Source: Microbacter sp. GSS18 (GTDB lineage Bacteria; Actinomycetota; Actinomycetes; Actinomycetales; Microbacteriaceae). From it: a DNA stretch of 64,000 nt. Position 1 is the first letter of the stretch. Each line of letters opens with the position of its first letter. Of this stretch, positions 24,368-35,698 are shown piece by piece. The position numbers were made by a program, and so were the translations under genes. The DNA lies in NCBI GenBank assembly GCA_029319145.1, contig CP119753.1, positions 3,844,001-3,908,000 on the forward strand. Direction: 5' to 3'. A model generated the notes under the pieces. That model was not told where the DNA came from. It did not search any database and saw nothing but the letters and a program-made list of their open reading frames with translations.

Positions 24368-25168
24368 ATGTCCACTCCACTGCTCAAACTGTCGAACGTC
24401 TCGAAGAGCTTCGGTACGAACCAGGCCCTCTCGGACATCTCGCTCGAGGTGAACCCCGGTGAGGTGCTGTGCCTGCTCGGCGACAACGGCGCCGGCAAGT
24501 CGACGCTCATCAAGGTGCTCTCGGGGGTTCACAAGCCCTCGTCGGGGACGGTCGAGGTCGACGGCAAGCCGGTCGTCTTCGACAGCCCGAAGGACGCCAG
24601 CGACGTCGGCATCGCGACCGTACACCAGTACGGCGGCACGTTCCCTCTCATGTCGGTCGCCCGCTGCTTCTTCGTCGGGCACGAGCCCACCAAGGGCGTG
24701 TGGCCGTTCAAGTACTTCGACAAGAAGTCCGCCGGCGAGATCACGGTCCGCGAGATGCAGAAGCTCGGCATCACGCGCGTCACCGACGGCAACCGCCTCA
24801 CCGGAGCTCTGTCGGGCGGCGAGCGTCAGTCGCTCGCGATCGCCCGCGCGGTGTACTTCGGGGCGCGCGTGCTGATCCTCGACGAGCCCACGTCGGCGCT
24901 CGGCGTCAAGCAGTCCACGCACGTGCTGCGCATCATCATGCACGCGCGTGCGCAGGGTATCGCGGTCGTGTTCGTGACGCACAACGTCACGCACGCGATG
25001 GCGGTCGGCGACCGGTTCGCCGTGCTCATCCACGGCAAGAAGGCCGACGACTTCCGCAAGGGCGAGCGCACGCGCGAGCAGATCACCGACCTCATGGCCG
25101 GTGGCGAGGCGATGGCGGAGCTCGAGGCCGAGCTCGCCGAGCTGACGGCTCCCACCAAGCTGCCCTGA
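24368..25168 (+). CDS. CUT2-type ABC ATPase with a single nucleotide-binding domain
   Basis: This 266-residue ATPase powers the importer. Walker A is GDNGAGKST (about 36-44), the signature LSGGERQ is near 146-152, and Walker B is VLILDEPTSAL near 167. Most CUT2 sugar importers use a ~500-residue ATPase with two fused domains; this one has a single domain like FrcA-type proteins and presumably works as a homodimer. It closes the importer operon and is followed by a 13-bp hairpin. Residues are complete, so there is no sign of truncation. Confidence 0.92.
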   Translation: MSTPLLKLSNVSKSFGTNQALSDISLEVNPGEVLCLLGDNGAGKSTLIKVLSGVHKPSSGTVEVDGKPVVFDSPKDASDVGIATVHQYGGTFPLMSVARCFFVGHEPTKGVWPFKYFDKKSAGEITVREMQKLGITRVTDGNRLTGALSGGERQSLAIARAVYFGARVLILDEPTSALGVKQSTHVLRIIMHARAQGIAVVFVTHNVTHAMAVGDRFAVLIHGKKADDFRKGERTREQITDLMAGGEAMAELEAELAELTAPTKLP

Positions 25169-25175
25169 CCCGACC

Positions 25176-25214
25176 TCCCGCCGGGCCGTGTCTCGTGCAC
25201 GCGGCCCGGCGGGA
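25176..25214 (+). terminator. Hairpin ending the ABC importer operon
   Basis: A 13-bp perfect stem (25176-25188 with 25202-25214) begins 7 bases after the ATPase stop. It lacks a T-run, so termination may be partial. Confidence 0.55.
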
Positions 25215-25256
25215 ACCCAGTCCCTTGGGACTCGACGAACTTCCCTACATGTGCTA

Positions 25257-25268
25257 ATGTCAGGACAA
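25257..25268. promoter_or_regulatory. GntR-type operator before iolC operon
   Basis: ATGTC-AG-GACAA, an exact match to WTGTC-NN-GACAW, 47 bases before the iolC start. The 12 bases are identical to the site at 61891-61902. Confidence 0.75.
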
Positions 25269-25315
25269 ATAGTCCACGGTACGAGCACCCCGATCAGAGA
25301 GTTGTACAGCGGAGT

Positions 25316-26269
25316 ATGACCGAGAACACCACCCCCCTCGACGTCCTGGCCATCGGCCGGCTCGGCGTCGACATCTACCCTCTGCAGGACGGCGTGGGGC
25401 TCGCGGAGGTCGAGACCTTCGGCAAGTACCTCGGGGGCACGGCGGCAAACGTCACCGTCGCCGCCGCCCGCTACGGTCACCGCGCATCGCTCATCTCCCG
25501 CGTCGGGGACGACCCCTTCGGCGGGTACCTGCTGGGGGAGCTCGACCGGCTCGGCGTCGGCAACGAGTATGTGCGCCGTGACGCCGATCTGAAGACTCCC
25601 GTCACGTTCTGCGAGATCTTCCCGCCCGACGACTTCCCGCTGTACTTCTACCGCGAGCCGAAGGCGCCTGACCTCAACGTCGGCATCGACGACATCGACC
25701 TCGACGCCGTTCGTCAGGCCCGCATCTTCTGGTTCACCACCACCGGCCTCAGCGAGGAGCCGAGCCGCGCGGCCCACCACTACGCGCTCGCCGCCCGCAC
25801 CGGGGGCACCACGATCTTCGACCTTGACTACCGCCCGATGTTCTGGACCGATCCGCGTGAGGCGCATGCCGAGGTCGACGCGGTCCTCCAGCACGCGACG
25901 GTCGCGGTCGGCAACCGTGAGGAGTGTGAGGTGGCCGTCGGCGAGACCGATCCCCAGCGCGCGGCCGACGCGCTGCTGGACCGCGGCGTCGAGCTCGCCA
26001 TCGTCAAGCAGGGCCCCAAGGGCGTTCTCGCCAAGACCCGCAGCGAGTCCGTCGAGGTCCCGCCGTACTGGGTCGACGTCGTCAACGGCCTCGGCGCCGG
26101 CGACGCGTTCGGCGGCGCCCTCTGCCACGGCCTGCTGTCGGGCTGGGACCTCGAGCGCATCCTCCGCTTCGCCAACGTCGCCGGCGCCCTCGTCGCATCG
26201 CGCCGCGAGTGCTCGACCGCCATGCCCACCTCGGACGAGGTCGAGGCCATCCTGAGCGGAGTGCGCTGA
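25316..26269 (+). CDS. iolC: 5-dehydro-2-deoxygluconokinase IolC
   Basis: This 317-residue PfkB-family kinase phosphorylates 2-deoxy-5-keto-D-gluconate in the fifth step of inositol degradation. It shows GRLGVDIYPLQDGVG and GKYLGGTAANVTVAAARYG near the N-terminus and NGLGAGDAFGGALC with the catalytic Asp near residue 262. The 'GVDIYP' start and position at the head of the iol operon are typical of IolC. The GGAG at 25311-25314 is only one base from the ATG; no other in-frame start fits the family, so translation may rely on another site or an upstream AGAGAG. Transcribed with the seven downstream genes. Confidence 0.94.
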   Translation: MTENTTPLDVLAIGRLGVDIYPLQDGVGLAEVETFGKYLGGTAANVTVAAARYGHRASLISRVGDDPFGGYLLGELDRLGVGNEYVRRDADLKTPVTFCEIFPPDDFPLYFYREPKAPDLNVGIDDIDLDAVRQARIFWFTTTGLSEEPSRAAHHYALAARTGGTTIFDLDYRPMFWTDPREAHAEVDAVLQHATVAVGNREECEVAVGETDPQRAADALLDRGVELAIVKQGPKGVLAKTRSESVEVPPYWVDVVNGLGAGDAFGGALCHGLLSGWDLERILRFANVAGALVASRRECSTAMPTSDEVEAILSGVR

Positions 26270-26270
26270 C

Positions 26271-27197
26271 ATGGGTGCTCCGATCCTCGCCCCGGCCGAC
26301 TTCGAAGGCCTGCGCGAACTGCGCGCCCGGCGTCCCGAGCAGCTCGCCGCGATCTACGCCCAGCGCCGTCGGCGCGACATCCTCAACGGCGACGGACGTC
26401 TGTTCATCGTTGCGGCCGACCACCCGGCGCGCGGCGCGCTCGCGGTCGGGTCCAACCCGACCGCCATGGCGAACCGGTACGACCTGCTCGAGCGCATGGC
26501 CGTCGCCCTGAGCCGACCCGGTGTCGACGGCGTGCTCGGCACGCCCGACATCATCGACGACCTCGCGGCGCTGGGCCTGCTCGACGACAAGATCGTCGTG
26601 GGCTCGATGAACCGCGGAGGGCTGCGGGGCGCGTCCTTCGAGATGGACGACCGCTACACCGGGTACGACGTCGCGTCGATGGTCTCCGCAGGGCTCGACT
26701 TCGCCAAGACGCTCATCCGCGTGAATCTCGCGGATCCGGCGACCGCTCCCACGCTCGAGGCCACCACGAAGGCGGTGAACGAGGCGGCGGCCGCGGGCCT
26801 GCCGATCATGCTCGAGCCGTTCATGAGCCGCTGGGTCGACGGCCGGATCGTCAACGACCTCTCCACGGATGCCGTGATCCTCTCGATCGGGATCGCTTCG
26901 GGCCTGGGCGCCAGCAGCGCCTACACCTGGATGAAGCTCCCCGTCGTCCCCGACATGGAGCGCGTCATGGAAGCCACCACCATGCCGACCCTCCTGCTCG
27001 GGGGGGACTCCGGCGCAGACCCCGACGAGACGTTCGCCTCGTGGGAGGACGCGCTGGCCCTCCCCGGCGTCCGTGGTCTGACCGTCGGGCGCACCCTCCT
27101 CTATCCGCCGGACGGCGATGTCGCGGCAGCCGTAGACATCGCCGCCGGTCTCGTCCACTCCCAGCTTCTGAGCTCGACCACGAAGGAAACCGTCTGA
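26271..27197 (+). CDS. DeoC/LacD-like aldolase (probable IolJ role)
   Basis: This 308-residue class I aldolase-like TIM barrel belongs to an actinobacterial family (Cgl0158-like) found in iol clusters. It lacks similarity to the Bacillus class II IolJ but occupies its place. Segments include LFIVAADHPARGAL (N-terminal), LIRVNLADPATAP, MLEPFMSRWVDG and a C-terminal GLTVGRTLLYPPDGD. It is expected to split 2-deoxy-5-keto-gluconate-6-phosphate into dihydroxyacetone phosphate and malonate semialdehyde. Start lies 1 base after iolC; the stop overlaps the mmsA start (TGATG). The role is inferred from context and family. Confidence 0.85.
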   Translation: MGAPILAPADFEGLRELRARRPEQLAAIYAQRRRRDILNGDGRLFIVAADHPARGALAVGSNPTAMANRYDLLERMAVALSRPGVDGVLGTPDIIDDLAALGLLDDKIVVGSMNRGGLRGASFEMDDRYTGYDVASMVSAGLDFAKTLIRVNLADPATAPTLEATTKAVNEAAAAGLPIMLEPFMSRWVDGRIVNDLSTDAVILSIGIASGLGASSAYTWMKLPVVPDMERVMEATTMPTLLLGGDSGADPDETFASWEDALALPGVRGLTVGRTLLYPPDGDVAAAVDIAAGLVHSQLLSSTTKETV

Positions 27198-28750
27198 TGA
27201 GCATCACCGACACCACTCCCGCCACCGCGGGCGCCGACACCGACGTCCGTGTGATCTCGCACTGGATCGATGGGGCCGAGCGCCCGTCGACGAGCGGTCG
27301 CACCGCTCCCGTGTACAACCCTGCGACCGGCGCGGTCCAGGCGAACGTCGCCCTGGCCGACCAGGCCGAGATCGACGAGGCGATCGCCTCGGCGCAGCGC
27401 GGCTTCGAGGTCTGGAGCGGCTTCTCGATCGCGAAGCGACAGACCGTGCTGTTCGCGTTCCGCGAGCTGCTGAACTCCCGCAAGAAGGAGCTCGCCGAGA
27501 TCATCACCGCCGAGCACGGCAAGGTCGTCTCGGACGCGATGGGCGAGATCCTGCGCGGTCAGGAGGTCGTCGAGCTCGCGACCGGCTTCCCGCACCTGAT
27601 CAAGGGCGCGTTCAGCGAGAACGCCTCGACCGGTGTCGATGTGTACTCGCTCAAGCAGCCGCTGGGCGTCGTGGGCGTCATCAGCCCGTTCAACTTCCCG
27701 GCGATGGTGCCGATGTGGTTCTTCCCCATCGCGATCGCCGCCGGCAACGCCGTCGTCGTCAAGCCGAGTGAGAAGGACCCGTCGGCGTCGCTGTGGATGG
27801 CGCAGCTGTGGAAGGAGGCAGGGCTCCCCGACGGCGTCTTCACGGTCCTGCAGGGCGACAAGCTCGCCGTCGACGGGCTGCTGACGAGCCCCACGGTGCA
27901 GTCGATCTCGTTCGTCGGGTCGACGCCGATCGCCCAGTACATCTACGAGACGGCATCCCGCCACGGCAAGCGCGTTCAGGCCCTGGGGGGCGCCAAGAAC
28001 CACATGCTCGTGCTGCCGGATGCCGATCTCGACCTCGTCGCCGACCAGGCCGTCAACGCCGGCTACGGCGCCGCGGGTGAGCGCTGCATGGCGATCTCGG
28101 TCGTCCTCGCCGTCGAGCCCGTCGCCGACGAGCTGGTGGCCAAGATCTCCGAGCGCATCGCGAAGCTGCGCATCGGCAACGGCGCGGGCGTCGACGGCGT
28201 GGAGCCGGACATGGGGCCGCTGATCACCGACGTGCACCGCGACAAGGTCTCGGGCTACGTCGACATCGCCGAGGCCGACGGGGCGACCATCGTCGTCGAC
28301 GGCCGCGGTTTCACCGTCGACGGCCACGAGGACGGGTTCTTCTTCGGCCCGACGCTGCTCGACAACGTCCCCACGACCAGCCGCGCCTACACCGAGGAGA
28401 TCTTCGGCCCGGTGCTCTCGGTCGTGCGCGTCGAGACGTACGAGCAGGGTCTCGACCTCATCAACTCGGGCCAGTTCGGCAACGGCACCGCCATCTTCAC
28501 CAACGACGGCGGCGCGGCCAGGCGCTTCCAGAACGAGGTGCAGGTCGGCATGATCGGAATCAATGTCCCGATCCCGGTACCGGTCGCCTACCACTCGTTC
28601 GGCGGGTGGAAGCAGTCGCTGTTCGGCGACAGCAAGGCCTACGGCGTGCACGGCTTCGACTTCTTCACGCGCGAGAAGGCGATCACGAGCCGCTGGCTCG
28701 ACCCGGCCACGCACGGCGGTATCAACCTCGGGTTCCCGCAGAACCACTGA
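27197..28750 (+). CDS. mmsA: CoA-acylating methylmalonate/malonate semialdehyde dehydrogenase
   Basis: This 517-residue aldehyde dehydrogenase oxidises malonate semialdehyde to acetyl-CoA with loss of CO2, the final inositol step (IolA). The N-terminal SHWIDG and NPATGAVQA, SPFNFPAMVPMWFFPIAI, VGSTPIAQYIY and catalytic Cys297 in GERCMAI are all MmsA-specific features. The ATG at 27197 overlaps the upstream stop; longer in-frame starts were rejected because they lie inside the aldolase gene. An 11-bp hairpin separates it from iolB. Confidence 0.95.
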   Translation: MSITDTTPATAGADTDVRVISHWIDGAERPSTSGRTAPVYNPATGAVQANVALADQAEIDEAIASAQRGFEVWSGFSIAKRQTVLFAFRELLNSRKKELAEIITAEHGKVVSDAMGEILRGQEVVELATGFPHLIKGAFSENASTGVDVYSLKQPLGVVGVISPFNFPAMVPMWFFPIAIAAGNAVVVKPSEKDPSASLWMAQLWKEAGLPDGVFTVLQGDKLAVDGLLTSPTVQSISFVGSTPIAQYIYETASRHGKRVQALGGAKNHMLVLPDADLDLVADQAVNAGYGAAGERCMAISVVLAVEPVADELVAKISERIAKLRIGNGAGVDGVEPDMGPLITDVHRDKVSGYVDIAEADGATIVVDGRGFTVDGHEDGFFFGPTLLDNVPTTSRAYTEEIFGPVLSVVRVETYEQGLDLINSGQFGNGTAIFTNDGGAARRFQNEVQVGMIGINVPIPVPVAYHSFGGWKQSLFGDSKAYGVHGFDFFTREKAITSRWLDPATHGGINLGFPQNH

Positions 28751-28770
28751 CGTACGACGAACCGATACGA

Positions 28771-28817
28771 CGGATGCCGCGTCCCGCGCTCCTCGATGAC
28801 GAGGGGCGCGGCATCCG
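28771..28817 (+). other. Intra-operon hairpin between mmsA and iolB
   Basis: An 11-bp stem (28771-28781 with 28807-28817) and an inner CCTC/GAGG stem, without a T-run, lie in the 82-base gap between mmsA and iolB. It may stabilise mRNA or partly terminate. Confidence 0.5.
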
Positions 28818-28832
28818 ATCTGGAGAAGCAAC

Positions 28833-29746
28833 ATGGCTGGTGACGAGGGCTGGTTCCGCCGCAAGGGGACCCTGGCGGACGACGGGTGGGAGTCCGTCGT
28901 CGACGGGTCGATCCCCGGCTGGCAGCACACGGGCATCCGCGTGGCCGAACTCGCCGAGGGCGATCAGGTCTCGCTGACGGCCCGCGACGTCGAGCGCATC
29001 GTCGTCCCGCTCGCCGGCTCGTTCGCCGTCACGCACCACCACTTCCCCGGGGAGTCTGAGACGGTCCTGCAGGGGCGTGCGTCCGTCTTCGACGGACCGA
29101 CCGACGTGCTCTACCTCCCCAGCGGCACTGCCGCCGAGATCCGCGGACTCGGCCGCGTCGCCGTCGCCGAGGCGCCGAGCACCGCCGGCGGCCAGGTCCG
29201 CTACATCCCCGCCGCAGACACCCCCGTCGAACTGCGGGGAGCCGGGCGCTCGAGCCGGCAGGTCCACAACTTCGGCACGCCGCAGGCGCTCGACGCCGAC
29301 AAACTCATCGTGTGCGAGGTCATCACGCCGGCCGAGAACTGGTCGTCCTATCCTCCCCACAAGCACGACGAGCACCACCCGGGCCACGAGTCGCGCCTCG
29401 AGGAGATCTACTACTTTGAGACCGCTCGCGCGCGCGGCGCGGACGCGGGATCCGACGAGGACGCGTTCGGCATGTTCAGCACCTACTCCTCGCCCGCGGG
29501 CGATATCGACATCAACGCGATGGTGCGCACCGGCGACATCGCTCTCGTCCCCTACGGCTACCACGGCCCCGCCGTCGCGGCCCCCGGGTACGACCTCTAC
29601 TACCTCAACGTCATGGCCGGCCCCGACCCCGAGCGGGCGTGGCTCATCAGCGACGACCCCGCCCACGCGTGGGTGCGCGACTCCTGGACAGGCCAGGAGT
29701 TCGATACCAGACTCCCGTACACCAGCGACAAGGAAGGCCGGCACTG

Positions 29747-29747
<1 letters not shown>
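28833..29747 (+). CDS. iolB: 5-deoxy-glucuronate isomerase IolB
   Basis: This 304-residue bicupin isomerises 5-deoxy-glucuronate to 2-deoxy-5-keto-gluconate. The cupin metal site is visible in PPHKHDEHHPGHESRLEEIYYF, with three His and a Glu, and a C-terminal YGYHGPAVAAPGYDLYYLN stretch is characteristic. The length is normal for the family. GGAG sits 8 bases before the ATG. The stop overlaps the iolD start (TGATG), suggesting translational coupling. Confidence 0.95.
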
Positions 29748-31660
<1,913 letters not shown>

Positions 31661-31695
31661 CCCGCCATCCGACACTCCTCACCAGAGAGAGCCTC

Positions 31696-32646
31696 ATGAC
31701 CGACACCGCCCTCACGGCCGCCTCGTCGCTCGCGGGCGAGAACCCCGGGCTGCGCATAGGCACCGCCCCGGACTCGTGGGGCGTGTGGTTCCCCGACGAC
31801 CCGAAGCAGGTTCGGTGGCAGCGGTTCCTCGACGAGGTCGTCGCGGCGGGCTACTCGTGGATCGAGCTCGGACCGTACGGATACCTGCCCACCGATCCGC
31901 ACGAACTCGAGGACGAGCTGGGCTCGCGCGGCCTGAAGCTCTCGGCCGGCACCGTGTTCACAGGCTTCCACAAGGGCGACGACCAGTGGCAGCGCGCGTG
32001 GGATCAGGCTCTCGCGGTCGCGGGGCTCGCCTCGAAGCTCGGCGCCGAGCACCTGGTGGTCATCCCCGACCTGTGGCGCAGCGACGCCACGAGCGAGGTG
32101 CTCGAAGCGCGCACCCTGACCGACGAGCAATGGGCGAAGCTCGCCGCCGGGCACGACCGGCTCGGCAAGGCGCTGCGGGAGGAGTTCGGCGTCAGGCAGC
32201 AGTTCCACTCGCACGCCGACAGCCACGTCGGGACGACCCGCGAGGTCCTGCGCTTCCTCGACGAGACCGACCCGCGCTACACCAACCTGTGCCTGGACAC
32301 CGGCCACTTCGCCTACTACGGCGGCGACAACGTGGCGCTCATCCAGGATCGCCCCGACCGCATCGGCTACCTCCACCTGAAGCAGGTCGATACATCGCTG
32401 CTGTTCGACGTGCTCAAGAACGACGTGCCGTTCGCGGATGCCGTGAGCCAGGGCATCATGATCGAACCGCCCCACGGCGTGCCCGACCTCGCCCCGATCA
32501 TCGAGGCCGTCGCCGCGATCGATCCCGACATCTTCGCGATCGTCGAGCAGGACATGTACGGCTGCGCCGTCGACTCCCCGTTCCCCATCGCCAAGCGGAC
32601 CCGCGAGCACATCTTCGGATGCACGCATCTGGCCCGCGTCCACTGA
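31696..32646 (+). CDS. iolE: Inosose dehydratase IolE
   Basis: This 316-residue metal-dependent TIM barrel dehydrates 2-keto-myo-inositol to the trihydroxycyclohexanedione. The IolE hallmark is the start IGTAPDSWGVWFPDDP. Further metal and substrate segments are QFHSHADSHVG, LDTGHFAYYGGD, GYLHLKQVD and IVEQDMYG. The start at 31696 has AGAGAG about 5 bases upstream; a longer frame lies inside iolD. It belongs to the iol operon between iolD and iolG, with gaps of 35 and 25 bases. Confidence 0.93.
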   Translation: MTDTALTAASSLAGENPGLRIGTAPDSWGVWFPDDPKQVRWQRFLDEVVAAGYSWIELGPYGYLPTDPHELEDELGSRGLKLSAGTVFTGFHKGDDQWQRAWDQALAVAGLASKLGAEHLVVIPDLWRSDATSEVLEARTLTDEQWAKLAAGHDRLGKALREEFGVRQQFHSHADSHVGTTREVLRFLDETDPRYTNLCLDTGHFAYYGGDNVALIQDRPDRIGYLHLKQVDTSLLFDVLKNDVPFADAVSQGIMIEPPHGVPDLAPIIEAVAAIDPDIFAIVEQDMYGCAVDSPFPIAKRTREHIFGCTHLARVH

Positions 32647-32671
32647 CCCACATCTCATCGGAGAGAGAACA

Positions 32672-33688
32672 ATGACCAACGACCTTCGCATCGGCGTCGT
32701 CGGCGCCGGCCTCATGGGCGCCGACCACATCACCCGCATCACGCGGCGCATCAACGGCGCCGTCGTCTCGGCGGTCGTCGAGCCGGATGCCGGCCGAGCC
32801 GCCGCCGCGGCGGCCGACGCGCCTGGCTCGCAGGCGTTCGCGAGCATCGAGGACGCGATCGCGGCGGATGCCGTCGACGCCGTCCTGATCGCGACGCCGG
32901 GGAGGTTCCACGAGCCGGTCATCGTGCCGTCGCTCGAGGCGAGGCTGCCGATCCTGTGCGAGAAGCCGCTGACGCCGGACTCGGCATCGGCGCTGCGCAT
33001 CCTCGAGCTCGAGCAGAAGCTCGACCGGCCGCACATCCAGGTCGGCTTCATGCGCCGCTTCGACGACGAGTACCAGGCTCTGCGCGACCTCATCGCCTCG
33101 GGCGAGCCGGGTGAGCTCATGATGCTCCGCTGCGTCCACCGCAACCCGTCGGTGCCCGACTCGTACACGCAGCAGATGCTCATCAACGACTCGGTCGTGC
33201 ACGAGTTCGACGTCGTGCCGTGGCTCGCCGGGTCGCCGGTCGCCTCGGTCGAGGTGAAGTTCCCCCGCCGCAACTCGCTGTCGCCCGTCCACCTGCGCGA
33301 GCCGATCCTCGTGCTGATGCAGCTCGAGAACGGCGTCCACGTCGACGTCGAGATGAACGTCAGCGTGCAGTTCGGGTATCAGGTCGCCACCGAGGCGGTG
33401 TTCGAGAAGGGCCTCGCCCGCATCGGTCAGCCGTCGGGCCTGCAGCAGTGGCGCGACGGCCGGTTCAGCATCGCCGACCACACGAGCTTCGTGACCCGCT
33501 TCGCGCCCGCGTACGACGCCCAGATCCAGCGCTGGGTCGACGCCGTGCAGGACGGCAGCCTCATCGACGGACCGAACGCCTACGACGGCTACCGCGTCGC
33601 GCTCGCGTGCGAGGCCGGCGTGAAGGCCCTCGAGGGCGGCGGTGTCGTCCCCGTCGAATCCACCGCACGCCCCGCGTTCTACGCCTGA
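32672..33688 (+). CDS. iolG: myo-Inositol 2-dehydrogenase IolG
   Basis: This 338-residue Gfo/Idh-type enzyme oxidises myo-inositol to 2-keto-myo-inositol, the first catabolic step. The Rossmann motif GVVGAGLMGADH is at residues 8-19, ILCEKPLTPD around 105 carries the conserved Lys, and INDSVVHEFDVVPWL includes the Asp/His active-site region of IolG. Length and placement in the operon are typical. GGAGAG is present upstream of the ATG. Two other Gfo/Idh genes upstream may handle other isomers. Confidence 0.93.
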   Translation: MTNDLRIGVVGAGLMGADHITRITRRINGAVVSAVVEPDAGRAAAAAADAPGSQAFASIEDAIAADAVDAVLIATPGRFHEPVIVPSLEARLPILCEKPLTPDSASALRILELEQKLDRPHIQVGFMRRFDDEYQALRDLIASGEPGELMMLRCVHRNPSVPDSYTQQMLINDSVVHEFDVVPWLAGSPVASVEVKFPRRNSLSPVHLREPILVLMQLENGVHVDVEMNVSVQFGYQVATEAVFEKGLARIGQPSGLQQWRDGRFSIADHTSFVTRFAPAYDAQIQRWVDAVQDGSLIDGPNAYDGYRVALACEAGVKALEGGGVVPVESTARPAFYA

Positions 33689-33725
33689 CACCGCAGAAGC
33701 CCGATCGCTCCGAAGGAGGAGCCCC

Positions 33726-34592
33726 ATGGTCCGCATCGCGCTCGACCCGACCCCGTACCACCACGACTTCTCGCTGCTGGAGTTCCCCGAGGTCACCGCA
33801 CGCCTCGGCTACGAGCACTTCCAGCTGACGCCGCACGTCGACTTCACGCCGTTCTTCCGATACCCGAAGGCCGACGACGACCTCGTCGCGAAGCTGAAGA
33901 AGGGGGTGTCCGACGCGGGCGTCTCGATTCCGGCGATCCTGCCCGTCCACCGCATCTCGTGGCCCGACGAGCCGCAGCGCGAGGCCGCGGTGCGCAACTT
34001 CCGCCGCGTGATCCAGCTCGCGGTCGAGCTCGGCATCCCGGTCATCAACACCGAGTTCTCGGGGCGCCCGGAGCGCTCCGAGGAGTCCGAGGCCGCGTTC
34101 TACCGGTCGATGGAGGAGCTGCTGCCGATCATCGAATTCGAGGGCCTGAAGCTCAACATCGACCCGCACCCCGACGACTTCGTCGAGGACGGCCTCGAGG
34201 CGTGGCGCGTGCTGCGCGGGCTCAACTCGCCGGCCGTCGGCTTCGTATACGTCGCGTCGCATACGTTCCACTACGGCGACCGCGCCACGACGCTCCTCCC
34301 CGAGATCGGCGAGCGTCTCGGCACCGTCTACACCGCCGACACCTTCGACCACACCCGTTCGCACGGTCTGCGCTACATCTCGAACCCGCCCGGCAACACC
34401 GCCCGCGTGCACCAGCACCTGAGGATCGGCGACGGCGACGTCGACTGGGACGAGCTGTTCGGCACCCTGCGCTCGATCGGCTACCTCGCCCGCGAGGACG
34501 CCCTCGTCGTCTCGAACGTCTTCGCCGAGGACGAGACAGCCGACGAGGTGTCCCGCTACCAGCTGCAGCGCCTGCGCGAGCTCATCGGCTGA
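33726..34592 (+). CDS. iolH: IolH-like sugar isomerase/epimerase
   Basis: This 288-residue TIM-barrel protein of the xylose-isomerase-like superfamily corresponds to IolH in inositol operons; its exact reaction remains poorly defined. It starts VRIALDPTPYHHDFSLLEFPE and has INTEFSGRPE, LNIDPHPDDFVEDG, YVASHTFHYGD and VYTADTFDHTRS, which supply the usual Glu/Asp/His metal site. GGAGGAG precedes the ATG by 5 bases. It is the last gene of the iol operon; 44 bases separate it from the LacI gene. Confidence 0.87.
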   Translation: MVRIALDPTPYHHDFSLLEFPEVTARLGYEHFQLTPHVDFTPFFRYPKADDDLVAKLKKGVSDAGVSIPAILPVHRISWPDEPQREAAVRNFRRVIQLAVELGIPVINTEFSGRPERSEESEAAFYRSMEELLPIIEFEGLKLNIDPHPDDFVEDGLEAWRVLRGLNSPAVGFVYVASHTFHYGDRATTLLPEIGERLGTVYTADTFDHTRSHGLRYISNPPGNTARVHQHLRIGDGDVDWDELFGTLRSIGYLAREDALVVSNVFAEDETADEVSRYQLQRLRELIG

Positions 34593-34636
34593 CGGGCGGC
34601 CCGCGCCGGTAGCATGACGGCGGAGGTGGTCGCCGG

Positions 34637-35698
34637 ATGATACCCCCGGAGGAGGTCTCGGAGGCCGCCGCCACGGCCGGGCCGACGCGTGGCGGGGCAT
34701 CCCGGAGCGCGACGATCTACGACGTCGCCGACGTGGCCGGAGTGTCGGCGCAGACGGTGAGCCGTGTCCTCCGCGGAGTCGAGGGTGTCCGGCCGGTGAC
34801 CCGCGATCGCGTGATGAAGGCGCTCGACAAGCTCGACTACAAGCCGAATGAGGCCGCGCGCACTCTGCGAACGCGCCGGGTCAACCGAATCGGCGCGCTG
34901 GTTCACGCCGTCAGTTCGACCGGACCCGGCAGGACTCTCGAAGGCGCCGCCCTCGCGGCCCGTCGTCACGGCTACGTGCTGGATATCGTCCCCATGGACG
35001 GGGACGATCCGGCATCGATCGCGATGGCCTTCGCGCTCGCGGCAGAACACCAGATCGTCGGGATCATCGCGACCGCGCACACGGATGCGGTCCGCGCGAC
35101 CCTCGCGCGGCAAGCGGGTTCACTTCCCGTCGTGGTCGGCGCGACCACCACGCCCGAGGGCTTCGACATGACCCACGATGAGGCGATCGGTGCGCTCGCG
35201 GCAGAGCACCTCGCCTCTCTCGGGCATCGTGATCTCGCCTACCTCGGCGGACCCGCGTCGTGGGACCCCGCGAATGAGCGGGCCCGCGGATTCACCGCTC
35301 GTGCCGAGCGGCTGGGTGCCCGTGTGGTCTGGTCGGTCTCCGCGGACTGGTCCGCGGCTGCGGGCTACGCCGCAACGGAGTCGCTGCTCGGCACCGATTC
35401 CGGAGCGACGGCTCTCGCGACGGCGAACGACGCGACGGCGGTCGGCGCCATTTCGGCGATGGCGGCGCACGGCCTCTCGGCGCCGGAGGATCTCAGCGTG
35501 ATCGGCGCGGACGACGTGCCGGAAGCGCGCTTCCACCTCCCAGCGCTGACCACCATCGCGCTCGACTTCGAGGGCGAGGGCGCGGGCCTCGTCGAGCAGC
35601 TTCTCTTCGACGTCGGTGAGCTCACCGACGCGGCAGCGGTGACGGCTCCGGCACCGCCGCGGCTCGTCGTGCGCGAATCGACCGCGGCCCGATCCTGA
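34637..35698 (+). CDS. LacI-family regulator (LacI-1)
   Basis: This 353-residue repressor has an N-terminal helix-turn-helix (ATIYDVADVAGVSAQTVSRVLRG, about residues 30-52, preceded by an unusual Pro/Glu/Ala-rich ~28-residue leader). The hinge DYKPNEAARTLRTRR follows, then a periplasmic-binding-type sensor domain. The site TGTT-ATCGAT-AGCA lies in the promoter just downstream (35866), suggesting it controls the next sugar importer and GH3 operon. It is closely related to LacI-2 at 41453, especially in the DNA-reading helix. No operator is seen at its own start. Confidence 0.9.
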   Translation: MIPPEEVSEAAATAGPTRGGASRSATIYDVADVAGVSAQTVSRVLRGVEGVRPVTRDRVMKALDKLDYKPNEAARTLRTRRVNRIGALVHAVSSTGPGRTLEGAALAARRHGYVLDIVPMDGDDPASIAMAFALAAEHQIVGIIATAHTDAVRATLARQAGSLPVVVGATTTPEGFDMTHDEAIGALAAEHLASLGHRDLAYLGGPASWDPANERARGFTARAERLGARVVWSVSADWSAAAGYAATESLLGTDSGATALATANDATAVGAISAMAAHGLSAPEDLSVIGADDVPEARFHLPALTTIALDFEGEGAGLVEQLLFDVGELTDAAAVTAPAPPRLVVRESTAARS

